Below the pieces are notes generated by a model. The model saw only the letters and a program-made list of their open reading frames with translations, made no database searches and was not told the DNA's origin. A program made the position numbers and the translations under genes. From Toxonevra muliebris (lineage: Eukaryota > Arthropoda > Insecta > Diptera > Pallopteridae), in NCBI GenBank assembly GCA_963691655.1, contig OY829329.1, positions 64,784,852 through 64,848,851 on the forward strand: DNA of 64,000 nucleotides. Reading direction: 5' to 3'. Shown in pieces: positions 48,873 through 60,000 of this stretch (the stretch's first letter is position 1; every line of letters begins with the position of its first letter).

Positions 48873-49425
48873 CTAAAAATTTTAAAGAGAGTAGCCAAAC
48901 ACATACATATATTACTCTCTCACTATAAAATTGATGAGAGTGAATTCAATACAATATAACGGAAAACCTCTAAAAAGAAAGAAATAGTAGCGAACATCAT
49001 TATAAAATAATTTAAAAATCAGCTGTAAATTATATTAAAATTTCATTACACAAGAGTGTAAATTGGACTAGCTCATTTTTCTTCATCTTTTAGCGGATAC
49101 CTTTCTACAAACACAATCTTATACATTTCTCATAATTACCACTTGAAAAAAGGCAACAAAAAAAACAAGCCACGAAAAAACAAGCCACGAAAAAACAAGC
49201 CCCCATTGGTTGCCGTTGGTTGCTATGTTCTGCATTTCAAATTTATTTGTTGTCATGAAATTGATAACATAACTTTCTTCAGGTTTCCGCATCGTTAGCT
49301 CATGCTAGCTAGCTAGCAGTGATGAAAGTTGCAGTTGGCAGAATGAAAGTTTTATGTGTAATTTCAACCAATTTTAACCAATTTCCTTAACACCACTGCG
49401 ACCGCAAAGCGCAGCAGCATACACA

Positions 49426-49460
<35 letters not shown>

Positions 49461-50326
49461 TTTCTTTCACACACTCTTTCTGTAACTTTCTCTTTGTGTT
49501 TATGACAAGAAACATCACCTAGCAAGACGCCATCGAAAGCGACTACTACTGACTAGAAGGATTGCGCCGCCATTGCCATTGCTAGTGCTACTACAACATC
49601 ATTGCCAACGCCTGCCATTGCTCGCTGCTGGCTGTTGCCTATAACTTACAACACACACACACATATACATACATACAAATATTGTCATTTGAAAGTGTTC
49701 TCGGAAGAAAGTCATAAATTACAAGCTTCAACTTCATAAGTTGCAAGAGTAGTAGAAGAAGAGGGAGGGGGAGGGGGGGGGGGGGGGTAACTACATGGAA
49801 CTACACACTTCACTGCTCTGTACTTGGCCCGTAGCCGGAGATGAGCCGAAAACGGAAATTGCGATTTTTGTTGTAGTGTTTACTTACAACGAACGTTACG
49901 TTAGTTTGTTTACTTAATATTATATGTATACAAACTACTGCTGCTGGCTGCTTCTACACTTCTTTTTAATATGTATGTATGTATATTTTAATACTTAACT
50001 TTACGTTTACTTGAATTCTTCTGTTGCTGCTGTTGTTACTTCTAACATTGCGCCTTGCCGCTTATGCTGCTGTTGCTACTACTACTGCTGCTGATAGCAA
50101 CAATGATGGTTTAGTGTTGCATGCTGCTTCTTTTTTGGTTGCTTTTGGTTTTATTTGAGGTAGTTAATGTATATAGGAACACAGCATCAGAAACCCAACT
50201 GTAAGCAGTTTTCTTAGCGCGCAGTTATTTTATAAAATTAGCTACTTAATGTCCAGCTCAGCATATTTAAAGCTCACATTACGCGGCGGTTAAGTTTTTT
50301 AAACATAAATTTGGTTTGTACTAATC
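48873..50326. other. Spacer with TC and poly-G tracts
   Basis: A TC tract occupies about 49428-49456 and a G-rich tract 49761-49787 ends in 15 consecutive G. CTGCTG/GTTGCTG-rich sequence lies at 50020-50100. No gene could be supported, although 49300-50100 is less AT-rich than average. Confidence 0.5.
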
Positions 50327-50328
50327 TA

Positions 50329-51589
50329 AAGCGCGGTTCACGCCAAATTGGCACGCTTTGTTGTGGTCACCACGTCGCCCCTAGTCATAAGAACAACAAA
50401 TTTTTTACTGGGATTTGTTTACAATACCGTTACCGCTGGTTGATAAATTTTTCATATTAATTGATCGCAAGTTGGTGATTGTGTGCACAATGGAAGCTGC
50501 AAATAGAAAATTGATTGTGAACAAATTTATTGAAAATCCGTCGTGGTCTGTTTCAAAGATTGCGAAAGTGTTGAATATCTCCAAAAGAACGGTATGTAGA
50601 GTTATAAAACGATATAAAGAAACTCTTAGTGTTGAAAGAGCTAAAAAAGTTGTGAATAAAACGGGAACCACAAACCTAAAATTAAAGACAAAGATCTTGA
50701 GGTCCACCAAAAGCAATCCCGGACTATCGGATAGCGATCGTGCCAAAAAATTCAATACCAGCAAAAGTACTGCTAGACGTAGACGCATAAAAGCTGGGCT
50801 AAAGTGCTATCGTGCTATAAAATATCCAAATAGAACAGACAAACAGAATTTGCTGGGCAAAAAACGTGCTCGTCTTCTTTGTAATAATGTTTTGACCAAA
50901 TTTAATGTGGATGACGAATCATACATAAAATTTGATCTTAAACAGCTTCTAGGTCAAAAACTTTATATGGCAACGAATCGTGGTAATGTACCCTCAAAAT
51001 TCAAGTACATAAAAATGGATAAATTTGCAAAGAAAGCAGGCAATTTGCAGCTGTGGTCTCAAATCCAGGGCATTTGTGACATCCTCTTCTATTGCGTCTG
51101 ATATTTACATCAAAGAGTGCCTTTCGAAACGACTATTGCCATTTGTTCGTCACCACCATTCGCCAGTGAAGTTTTGGCCTGATGTAGCCAGTTGCCACTA
51201 CTCTAAGAAAACCATGGATTGGTATCAGACAAATAAAGTAGATGTAGTGCCCAATTGCCCCCAGTTTCGACCGATCGAAAAATACTGGGCTATTAGAAAA
51301 TATAAGTTGAAGAAAAATGCAGGTATTGTCAAAAATGTGAATTCAATGTTACTAAAATGGAACCAAATAGCCGCAAAAGTATCCAAAGCGGATGTTCAAA
51401 GGTTGATGGAGTCCATTAAAAGGAATACTCGGAACTTTTTGCACAACAAAGAAATTTAAATCTTTTAATATTATAGTATTAAAACACAATATTAAACTTA
51501 TAATTTAATGCATTATTTGTTATTCTGAGTGTTCTGGTTAAAAAGATACAGCAACTTTCCTGCGTGCCAATTTTGCGTGAACCGAGCTT
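50329..51589 (+). mobile_element. Tc1/mariner-superfamily transposon, 1261 bp
   Basis: Terminal repeats of at least 27 bp, starting AAGCGCGGTTCACGC at the left and AAGCTCGGTTCACGC as the complement at the right, are flanked by TA at 50327-50328 and 51590-51591. The single gene between them fills most of the element. The young appearance of the ends and the largely open frames suggest a recent insertion compared with the other elements here. Confidence 0.92.
50490..51459 (+). pseudogene. Tc1/mariner-type transposase, one frameshift
   Basis: The frame probably starts at the ATG at 50490 (MEAANRKLIVNKFIENPSW). Residues of the N-terminal part form helix-turn-helix regions (SVSKIAKVLNISKRTVCRVI, then a second basic segment with KSTARRRR). 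The catalytic core follows: VDDESYIKFD carries the first acidic residue, FWPDVASCHYSKKT the second and RPIEKYW the third. The frame shifts at about 51040-51060, where the expected continuation passes from the first reading frame to that of AICSCGLKSRAFVTS. Only 31 residues separate the second D and the E, about six fewer than I would expect for relatives, because a stretch between VVP and NCPQ is missing. The product is therefore probably inactive. Confidence 0.88.
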
Positions 51590-52106
51590 TATATATGGCT
51601 ATACATATGTGAGCTTATGTATATGTCATTCAGTTGGCTAAACTGTTTACACATCAAATATCTTGGGTGCCTTGCACGCATCTATTGTTTTATATGAACT
51701 CGTGTATTATTCATTACTCTTATAGTTTTAACCCTTTGGTTCCCAAGCCCACCTCTAGACGGGCTTCATCAAAAGGGATGGAATCGCCACCATAACAGTT
51801 TTCTGTTGCTACATTTTATCATATAGCTTAGGGAATTTCCCAAGCTTTCAAAAAATGCATCAGTTATGAGTTGTGATGCGTATTAAAGAAGTTAAGGCTT
51901 TGGCACATAGAGTCCGTTGTGCACGTGAGAGCAAAGTATACAACTGACAACTACTATATAATACATAAAATCGTATGTAGTGTGGCCCATACACAACGTA
52001 TACGTTGAAGTAACGTAAAAAGTTGGGCAACTCTCAACTTTGCCGTACGTTAAAAGAGAGTTGAGAGTGTTGCAGCTATCAGCTGATTTATTTTGTGTAT
52101 GATGTG

Positions 52107-53910
52107 CAGTGTTGCCAGAACGACGATTTTATCGTCATTTTGACGATTTTTTGGCCCAATGACGAATTGACGATTTTTATTGAAAAATGACGATTTTTTA
52201 GATTAAAAAACAACTTCAAAAAACCTTTTTTTTTTAAATCTCTTCTGTTATTTTTATACATATAGCATATATATCACAAAAAAAAGTTTCCACATACCGA
52301 AAAAGACTTTAAACCCAAAAATCTTCTCTATAATAAATCTACGCTGCTAAAAAACTACATAGAAAGTGGTTGAAATACCAACTATATTATGAAGAAGAAA
52401 ACGTGATTCTGATTTTTTTGAACTCAATGTCATAGAATAATGTGACAAAAGTAAGTTTTCAAAAACTTTAATATTAAAAATGGCGCCATTTTACTTCAGC
52501 AATTTTAGTGAATTGGTTTTCAATAGTGAAAAGATTTCTACACCGACCTTCCCTAAAATATTCTTTACCAATTTTGTTCATCCACGACACTGTGAGAAGT
52601 ACGCCCTAAAACAATAAATCTTAATCTGCTCTTGCATTACCATTTAATGACAAGTCAGGGCTTAGAGTTTGGAGTTGAAGGTGGGCTGGACTAAACCAAA
52701 GCACTTAGTCTCAAAGACCATTGTACTATAGAAAGAAAGTAGAAAGACATGAAAGATATGTGAGGGGAAAAATTAAATGGGAAGAAGAAAGGTCTAGGGT
52801 CTCTCAAGCTCTAACTTTTTTTGTTTCACTGATGATTCTTAGAAGCTCAGGAGAAGGGAGAGTGTAGACATAATTCACACTCAAGACATCACAACCCAAC
52901 AGCCCTAATCTGATTCTCGCGAACGCTGGACAACTACAAAGATAATGCTCCGTAGTATCGTTGTCCTTAAGATACTACTACTGCCAACTGTTCTCTTCAG
53001 GAACTGGAACGCCTCTTAAAGGAATAAAGACTAGATGTATCTGTGTTGAACTTCATTTCCAGTGATACAATTTTGATTATGCTTTCCATGCATAAATATT
53101 TTAAGACCATAGTATTTAACTTGGTGTTAATAACATTGATTTCAGAGAAAAAACAATATTTTTGGAAAGTAAAGATATTTACCTTGGCATTAACGCCACA
53201 AACAAATTAAAAACCCTTGTAAGCTTCATAAACTGCATAACATGTGTAAACTTGTCAAAATTTATATGAAATTTGACAGTGTATTTCCGTGGTTTACCAG
53301 GTTTTTGCACGTTTTAATGAAGACTCTAAATGTGTTGACAGTCTGTTTTCAGAATTTGTAAATAATTGCGCTTCTTTTTATAATGAGTTGCGTATTGGAA
53401 TAAAAAAACGATTAGATTTTTATATTGCTGCATTGAAAGAATTAAGTTTTCTTTAGCCAGGAAAACTAATTTCAAAAAAAGTAAATTCATTAAAAAGTTT
53501 AATATTACATTTTAAAAATTTAGGGGACGAAAACTACTTTCAGCAAACTAAATATTGACTTCAAGGAGCTACGGTGTGTAGATTTTGAGATGATTTTTGA
53601 TATGGCGAATGAAATTGCAGCTGAAAAAAGTTTTGTAAAGCTATTTCCAACATAAAACGTGGTGCTTCATCAGAAGCATTTCCATTGTCAAACTTTGCTT
53701 TAAAATTGATATATTTACCTAACTCGTCTGCAAATGTTGAAAGAATATTTAAACAATAAGACTCTTGAAGGGATATTATACTATAAATGAATGCAAACAT
53801 ATTTAAAGTAAACAAATTTTAGTTTTTCTCTCATGACGATTTTTTTCTGAAAATGACGATTTTTTCTTACAATTTTGACGATTTTTGAAGTAAAATTTCT
53901 GGCAACACTG
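52107..53910 (+). mobile_element. hAT element with transposase remnant, nested
   Basis: Perfect 14-bp ends CAGTGTTGCCAGAA (52107-52120) and complement (53897-53910) bound 1804 bp. The flanks ATGATGTG and ATAATGTG form an 8-bp duplication with one mismatch. TGACGATTTTT words occur about five times at the left end and three times at the right, all in the same orientation. The length is below that of autonomous hATs, implying internal deletion. Confidence 0.93.
53310..53759 (+). pseudogene. hAT transposase C-terminal remnant
   Basis: Frame 53310-53456 reads ...VDSLFSEFVNNCASFYNEL and then a KKRLDFYIAALKEL segment, resembling the late part of hAT transposases before the LxP box. After a stop, a second stretch at 53715-53750 reads LPNSSANVERIF, the hallmark of the hAT C-terminal dimerisation domain, ending at TAA 53757-53759. 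Stops and frame changes between them show that the gene is dead. It lies in the expected orientation inside the 14-bp ends of its element. The N-terminal zinc finger and first catalytic residues were not found. Confidence 0.82.
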
Positions 53911-54189
53911 ATAATGTGTATGATTGTGTATCCGTTGGCAACGTATGCTTTGTGTCACCTCTGTCCTTCGCTTATTTTGTGTCAGTTGTATACTTCGCTC
54001 TCACGTACACAACGGACTCTATGTGTCTCAGGTTCTTTAGCGACAGTCAAAGTCGAAAATTTGTGAAAAATAGGAAAACTAATTATTTTGATTGTATTTG
54101 AGATAAAAGTGAAAAAAAAAAATAAATAAAATTCTTCCAGTCATACTATGCAGAGGAATTCAACCTTTCCCACTTCATAAAACCACACC

Positions 54190-54227
54190 TATTATTTTTT
54201 TTTTTTTTTGGGGGTGGGGGGGGGGGT
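54190..54227. repeat. Abutting poly-T and poly-G tracts
   Basis: About 16 T followed by two G runs (5 and 11 or more) separated by a single T. This may be an assembly-difficult tract or a degraded retroposon tail. Confidence 0.8.
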
Positions 54228-54229
54228 TC

Positions 54230-55225
54230 TAAATCAGTTTATGATTTTTACGCCAATATTAATAAATTCCGATTTTTTCTTTATCAATCAAAAATTTTGA
54301 GAGCTAGAGGTTTAAGTATGACTAAATTTGTAACAAATAAGCTGTGAAAAAAATCGTATTTTGTTATAAAAAAAATGTCTATACATTAATGGAACTGTTT
54401 GCAATTATCTCAGTAGGTAATACTTATTGGAAAACTTTTACGACATTTGGAGAAATTCCTCCCCTGTGAAGCAAAATCCTACGATCGAAAGGAAAAATTC
54501 CTCCCCTTAAAATGTTGAAAACGACAACTCTGACTCTTACACTCTTCAATAGGCCTCATAAAATGCATATCTAAAGAGCATTAAGGTCCATCAAGTGTAA
54601 AATGTTCTCAAAAAACTTACACGCAAATACTTCACCTCCCTGTATATCAATTTTAATGTTAGGTATTAAAGAAGAAATTAAAGAGGAATAAACTCAATTG
54701 GTGATTGTTAGCGTCTAATGTTTGTCATTTGATTTTTGCAATCCGCCGCAAATTGCAACAGCATTTCGCATTTCACATTTCGATCGTTGTTTTTTTTTTT
54801 TTGTCTCTGACTTTCTCTGTCATTCCTAATAAAATTCAATTAAATAAGTCCGGGGGTCTTAATGAATACAATGTCTTGCATAAAGCATTGTTGTTCTGCT
54901 GTTGTTGTTGTTGTAAAATCCAATGAAATAATTTTGTTGAAAGCTTTTAGCCAATTTACATAATTTGCTAAAGAGCATACTAAAAACTACTTGTGTAAAA
55001 CCAGCCACACTCTTCTTGCCCCTTTATCATCATCATACACAGTTTTACGCAATATCTTGGGATAGCCACCTCGCTCCCCCCACCCCCCTCCCCCCCTCGT
55101 GAAGTGAGTGGACTTTTAAATCAGCTAAAGAGGAAGCAAAATTCTTTATCATCGTCATTTACTTCATCATCACCGTATATAATTTTCTTCACAACTTCTT
55201 CGCCTTCATGAGTTTTCTTCCCAAT
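54230..55225. other. AT-rich spacer with a C-rich tract
   Basis: A C-rich tract lies at about 55075-55097. The ORF at 54705-54926 contains a poly-F/poly-C translation and is not credible. No gene seen. Confidence 0.5.
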
Positions 55226-55229
55226 GCTT

Positions 55230-55965
55230 TTTCATCCTTTGCTATTGCTGCTGCTGCTGCTTCTGTTGCTTCTTGTTTTAGCGCGCATTAATTAATGAAA
55301 TGTTGATTAACTTTTGCCAAGTCCAACGAACAAACAAGCCCCGACTGCCAAGCCAGTCAGTAACAGCATACAGAAAAACACTAACAACAACAACAATAAC
55401 AACAGCAACCATTGCTTCAGTCGCGCCCGGCAGCAATAAAATGAGATTTATGTCGCGACGTTTATCATTACGTCTTCTTCAGTAGCAACGAGTAAGCCAG
55501 CGAATTCTGCTGCTGATTGAAGTTTTCTTGCTGCTGGTTAATACTGGCTATGATGTTATTGTTGTTGTGGTTGCTATTGGAAGACAGCAGCATACAATTT
55601 CCGCTGACATCGTTGATGCCGCCAGCGTCAGCGGCTTCAACAAACGGATTGGCGGTGAGCAAAATTATCCACACGTAAACATTTCAAAGACAGGCAGGCA
55701 AAGCACTCGAAGCGGTATTGAAAGAGTAAAGAGCTGATGATGGTAAGTGGGGAGATGGAGATGGTATTTACTCCTTGCAATTTACGATAAATCACGCCCG
55801 CACCTCGTCGCTTTTGTTTTGATGTAATTGGCCTGCGAGCGCGCCTTTTTGCCTGGCTGAATATGCAAAGCGGAAGTTAAAAGTTTAAATCGCATTTACT
55901 TTGCTGCGAAAAAGTTGCCCGTAATTAATCAAGCATTCTAAAGTGAATAATCGTTAAGTTGATAT
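55230..55965. promoter_or_regulatory. Less AT-rich block, possible conserved region
   Basis: The block combines CTGCTG/CAACAACAG tracts, a candidate coding exon on the minus strand, and at 55800-55960 a non-repetitive stretch with GTAATTAATCAAGC, a homeodomain-type TAATTAAT core. Such composition is common in conserved regions near fly genes. There is no direct proof of regulatory function. Confidence 0.3.
55471..55660 (-). CDS. Candidate C-terminal or internal coding exon
   Basis: The minus-strand frame reads NPFVEAADAGGINDVSG, then an NHNNNNI tract, a QQQ-rich part, and ends SLAYSLLLKKT with TAA at about 55470. Poly-N and poly-Q stretches in an otherwise varied sequence are typical of fly proteins. 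No in-frame ATG begins it; an AG acceptor is possible at GTTGAAG near 55634, with a modest pyrimidine tract. A donor-like GTAATG overlaps the stop, so it might instead be an internal exon. The plus strand is also open here (GRQQHTISADIVDAASVSG) with a GTGAGC donor at 55654, so strand is uncertain. Product unknown. Confidence 0.35.
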
Positions 55966-57130
55966 GGATTGATTTATGTACATTTTGCTACTAGCTGCAA
56001 TTGATGGGAAAGAATCAGCTAACTAAATTGAGGTTCAGAGCAACCAGATGTAACTAATAGAAATAATTGATTTAGCGCATTATTTTATATCTAATCAAAT
56101 GCACTTGATTCAAATTTTATTATTGTATTTTATAATATAGGGAGGGCGGTACAAAAAAAATAAAAAATAAATATTTTAATGCGAAACCAAAACTTATGAA
56201 AAATTCTTCACCATATAGAAATTTTTGTCTCGCATCTTATGTCATCTGGTCACCTTAAACCAAGAAAAATGAGTCATTCTATGTTTTCTTAAAAGCTACG
56301 ATGGCAAATTATTTATAAAAAGGACCTTCTAACTCTTTCTCTTCTCCCACTTTCCTCGCCTTTCGCCTTCTATATGATTCGTGGTACTTTTATTTTAATG
56401 TGAAAAATTGTTGCCCAATAAAACATTTTGACGGGCAATTCATACCTTTTGTCGCAAATGTTATTTCTCTTGCAACAATCCCATACCATCGTATATCAGC
56501 AGTACCTACATATACGACCGCCTTCAAATCGTTCCTCTCCACCCCAACGCATATCCTTGGAACGCTCTATTAGAGTGTATGTACCCAGTAGCTGAACCAA
56601 AACAAAACAAACAAAAAAGAAAATATCCTTGCACTTTGCTACACCAATAAATAACATGACACAATCTTAGGAAACATTATTTGGCAATAAAATGGAAATC
56701 GATTTAAAAAATTTCACATAGAGAAAAAAAAGAAAATCAAGAAAAATAATACAAGCACGAAGGATTTCCTCACAAACGAAATTGATGTTCCTGTTCCTAT
56801 TTTTCTCCTTGCCTTTATTTTTTTTTACTTTTTTTGTTTTTTTTTTTTTTTTTTGCATTCCTCTATTCTACTTACTCTATTCGTAATGTGTACTTTTGTT
56901 ACTTTTGTAAGAGCAGTTTTCTTTTCTCTCTTTCTCTTTCTCTCTCTCTCTCTATGTCTTTGTATATACATTTGCCCGTTCTCTATGCACTTTATTCGAT
57001 CCCAGTAGGAAAGCGGTGAAGGTCAGAAGACATGACATCATGCCAGTAAGAATGCATGGTTTTATTATACAAATTTTTACATATGACGTCAAGGTCTTTC
57101 ATGCTCACTTTGAAAAGGAACATAGAAAAG
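55966..57130. other. AT-rich spacer
   Basis: No gene. Poly-T near 56834-56853 and a TC tract near 56925-56953 are the only structured parts. ORFs at 56667 and 56834 are lysine- or phenylalanine-rich homopolymer translations. Confidence 0.5.
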
Positions 57131-59990
57131 AGGAACGTTATAGGACCAAAACTCCTCCGCCGTAGCCGGTCCCAAGCCTTTGTTGTGAAAGGAAAAGGGC
57201 CATCACTACCATATCCGAATGGTCTTAATCCATCTGACATCTCAGGAAGTAGGTGAGAGAAGCATCATAGCATCCCGCTAAGATGGCGGTCCGCTTAATA
57301 CCAGGAGGCCAAGCTGGTGACTATAGCCGGCAGTTTCAGCACCGGCCTAGGGTGTTTGGGCAAATCACCTTAACATATGAATAAAAAATGATTTCTGAAA
57401 CCAATACAAATAAAAATAATTACAAACGATCTCCTCTGATGACGACTATAAGAGTGAAAATATTTGGAATATGAAATGTGCTAACTCTAGCGGAGCCCTC
57501 TAATTTCGCTCAAGTTTTGTTGGGCATGATTGAATTAAGATGATGTGGCAGCGGTCAGCAAAACAAATCAAGAGGTTCAACTCTCCTGCACTAAGGTAAA
57601 CCAACTGGACAACCAAAATCAAAAGGAGTCGGATTTTCAGCTATCTAAGGAGTCAAGGCAACCACATGGACACCGAATAATCCCTGCCAAATTCCGCACC
57701 AAAGCGAGAAATCTCACCTTCGTGCAATGCTATGCACCAACTGAATACGCGGACACACATTGCAAAAATTAGTTTTATAGCAAACTGCAAGCGCAGTACT
57801 AGCAAGTATTAACCATGGAGACATCAAAACCCGCAAATAAGAGGTGATAACACAGGCAGAAGCGAAATGGTCCGTGGCGTATAACGAAAAATGGGGAACT
57901 TTTATTCAAAACATAACACAAGAATATTCATAAAGTGATCTAGGTTTCTCCAAACCGTACGACATAGAACCAGATCGATCACATCGCGATCAGCAAGATG
58001 TGAAAACGCTTGCTACTAGATGTATGCAACAAAATAGGAACCGACATAGCTAGTGACCACCATTTGCTTATAGGAGTGATTCGACTCAAAGTAGCGTCAG
58101 TGAATAAAAATAAAGCGACTGACAGGCGAAGGTTTGACGTGGTCAAGCTCAAAGATCAAAAAGTACTCGCAGTATACTGCATCACTTTGAGAGCCGAGCA
58201 CAAAGACATGATGAGTATCACCCCAAATGTAGCGGAATACAGAAAACAAGCGAAATCCGCCTTCATACAGAACGCAGCTTATCATATCGGTTACTCCAGG
58301 AGAACCAATGGATCTACGCACAAACTTGGGAGTTGATAGAAGAACGACGTGCGGTCAAAGATCCCAGAATGCGAGCAAACACACAACACCACCAAGCTAA
58401 ATACAACGTAGCAAACCGCCATGTAAAAAAAAGAGCTAGACGAGGCAAGCGGGAGTAGACAAACAATCGAGACCAAACAGCAGCAGAAATAAACAGACTC
58501 AGAGAGCTGTATCAAGCTATCAAGTTGATCACCGGTGACAATCGCACAAATCGTCTTGCCGACGAAGATGGTGAAACAAATTATGAAAGAAATGGGAGCG
58601 ATTCTACTCAAAAATGCTGCAAAGCGACAAGACACGACACGACAGTCTCTCTGTAAACATTGACACCACCCCTCGAGAGCAGGCTTTATTGCATTTCTTC
58701 CACATGTCGGCGAAATTGCAACAGTTACTAATGCACTAAAGGCTAGAAAAGCAGCAGGACCGGACAGAATTGTGGCCGAATTGCTTAAAGCTGATGAACA
58801 GTTGACAGCAGCCATCATAAGTCCGATCATCATAAACTTTTGGGCAGAAGAAAAGCTCCCGCCGGTCTACTGATAAACCTACCAAAAAGACGGAAACTTG
58901 CAAGAATATAGCAACTGGCGTGGCATCACACTTCTCGATACCATAAATAAAGTCATAGCGCACATACTTCACCAGCACATTGACAACTCAGATGAAAAAG
59001 ATAATGCGAAGCTAGAAAGCAGGTTTTAGACCACATAAATAGTCTTCAAATTATAGTGGAGCAAACAGTTGAATGGAGATCACAACTTTATTTGATGTTT
59101 GCAGACTTCAAGTGAGCATTTAACATCATCCACCACGCAGCTATTTATAAGGCTCTGAAGTACAAAGGCATCCTGGACAAAATTATCAGGTTCGTCTCAG
59201 TCCTACACCAAGGTGTCACAAGCGGTCGTATTGACATCAAAACCGGAGTGAGCTGCATTCTCTCACCGCTACTCTTCAATATAGTAATAGACGTCAGATA
59301 TGTCTGCTCTCGTATACGCACGGAGAGATGCAGGATATGTTGAAACGAATAGCATCCGTATGCCGATTGCAGATACACACGGAGAAAACGAAGCATATGC
59401 GAATTAATACCACCACGAGCCTAGAGCAAATTGATATATTCTGCAATCTTGGCAGCTTAATCACGGTCAATGCTGGCAGCAACGATGATGATGTTCAACA
59501 CCGTTTAATGAAAGGAAAACAAGTTGCGTTAACTAAATTCTGGTGTGCCTCAAACATCTCGGTTAGCACTAAAGTAAGGATCTGTAATTCGAACGTGAAG
59601 AGCACACTCCTCTATGGCAGCGAGTCATGGAACCTATCTGTCTTTGAAGCTGGAGTACTACAAGCATTTGCAAATAGATGCCTCAAACGAATCTTACTCG
59701 TGTTTTGGCCAAACATTATCCGAAATGAGGAGCTGTGGCACCGGATAAGGCAACATCTTATTACCGATGAAATACGAACGCACCGCTACAACTGACTAGG
59801 CCATACATTGCATACATTACCAGAAGAGCCATCGAATACAACCCTCAAGGAAGCCGCCGCCCAAAAAACTTCTGGAGGCGTCAACTACACTACGAACTAT
59901 GCACAGCGGGTAAGAGCTAGAACGAAATCAAGCTGTTAGTATCAGATCGAAATCAATGAAAATCTTTTCCTCTTCGAAATATTAAAAGGA
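57131..59990 (+). mobile_element. Degenerate RTE-like non-LTR retrotransposon
   Basis: The interval carries, in order, endonuclease, reverse transcriptase and C-terminal pieces of a single ORF broken by many stops and frameshifts. Sequence at 57131-57440 (GCCGTAGCCGGTCCCAAGCC and onward) is likely its 5' leader. The 3' end stops near 59,990, just before the foldback element at 60001. No long poly-A tail is seen, which fits RTE-type elements that often lack one. Confidence 0.8.
57455..59960 (+). pseudogene. RTE-like endonuclease/reverse transcriptase ORF, broken
   Basis: Endonuclease: NVLTLAEPSNFAQV near 57475, QCYAPTEYAD at 57725-57754 and SDHHLL at 58052-58069 match APE-type endonuclease motifs. 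Reverse transcriptase: NWRGITLLDT at 58912-58942, ADFK followed by a stop then AFNIIHH at 59102-59137, and a GV-CILSPLLFNIVID box at 59246-59293. C-terminal part: INTTTSLEQ, then CNLGSLIT, LLYGSESWNL, NRCLKRILLVFWP and NEELWHRIRQ, up to GKSWNEIKL near 59910-59935. The box carrying the catalytic (F/Y)ADD is missing between 59293 and 59303, so a deletion removed it. Function is lost. The clade call rests on motif style only. Confidence 0.8.
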
Positions 59991-60000
59991 AAAATATATA

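Larger units (their letters stand above)
51904..54025. mobile_element. Short TIR element split by a hAT insertion
   Basis: Inverted repeats of about 45 bp lie at 51904-51948 and about 53981-54025, beginning CACATAGAGTCCGTTGTG and sharing AAGTATACAACTGACA inward. Removing the nested hAT and one 8-bp duplication leaves a non-coding element of about 310 bp with further internal dyads such as ACAACGTATACGTTG. I could not fix its own target duplication. Confidence 0.8.

Noticed and set aside
50405..50788. A 127-codon minus-strand ORF
   Set aside because: It is antisense to the Tc1/mariner-type transposase.
51729..51790. TTAACCCTTTGG suggestive of a piggyBac end (also TTAACCCTC at 37999 and 63527)
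   Set aside because: No matching inverted end with TTAA was found for any of the three; single short matches are expected in AT-rich DNA.
58291..58833. A 180-codon minus-strand ORF, the second longest by size
   Set aside because: It is antisense to the RTE-like ORF, whose motifs on the plus strand explain the sequence.
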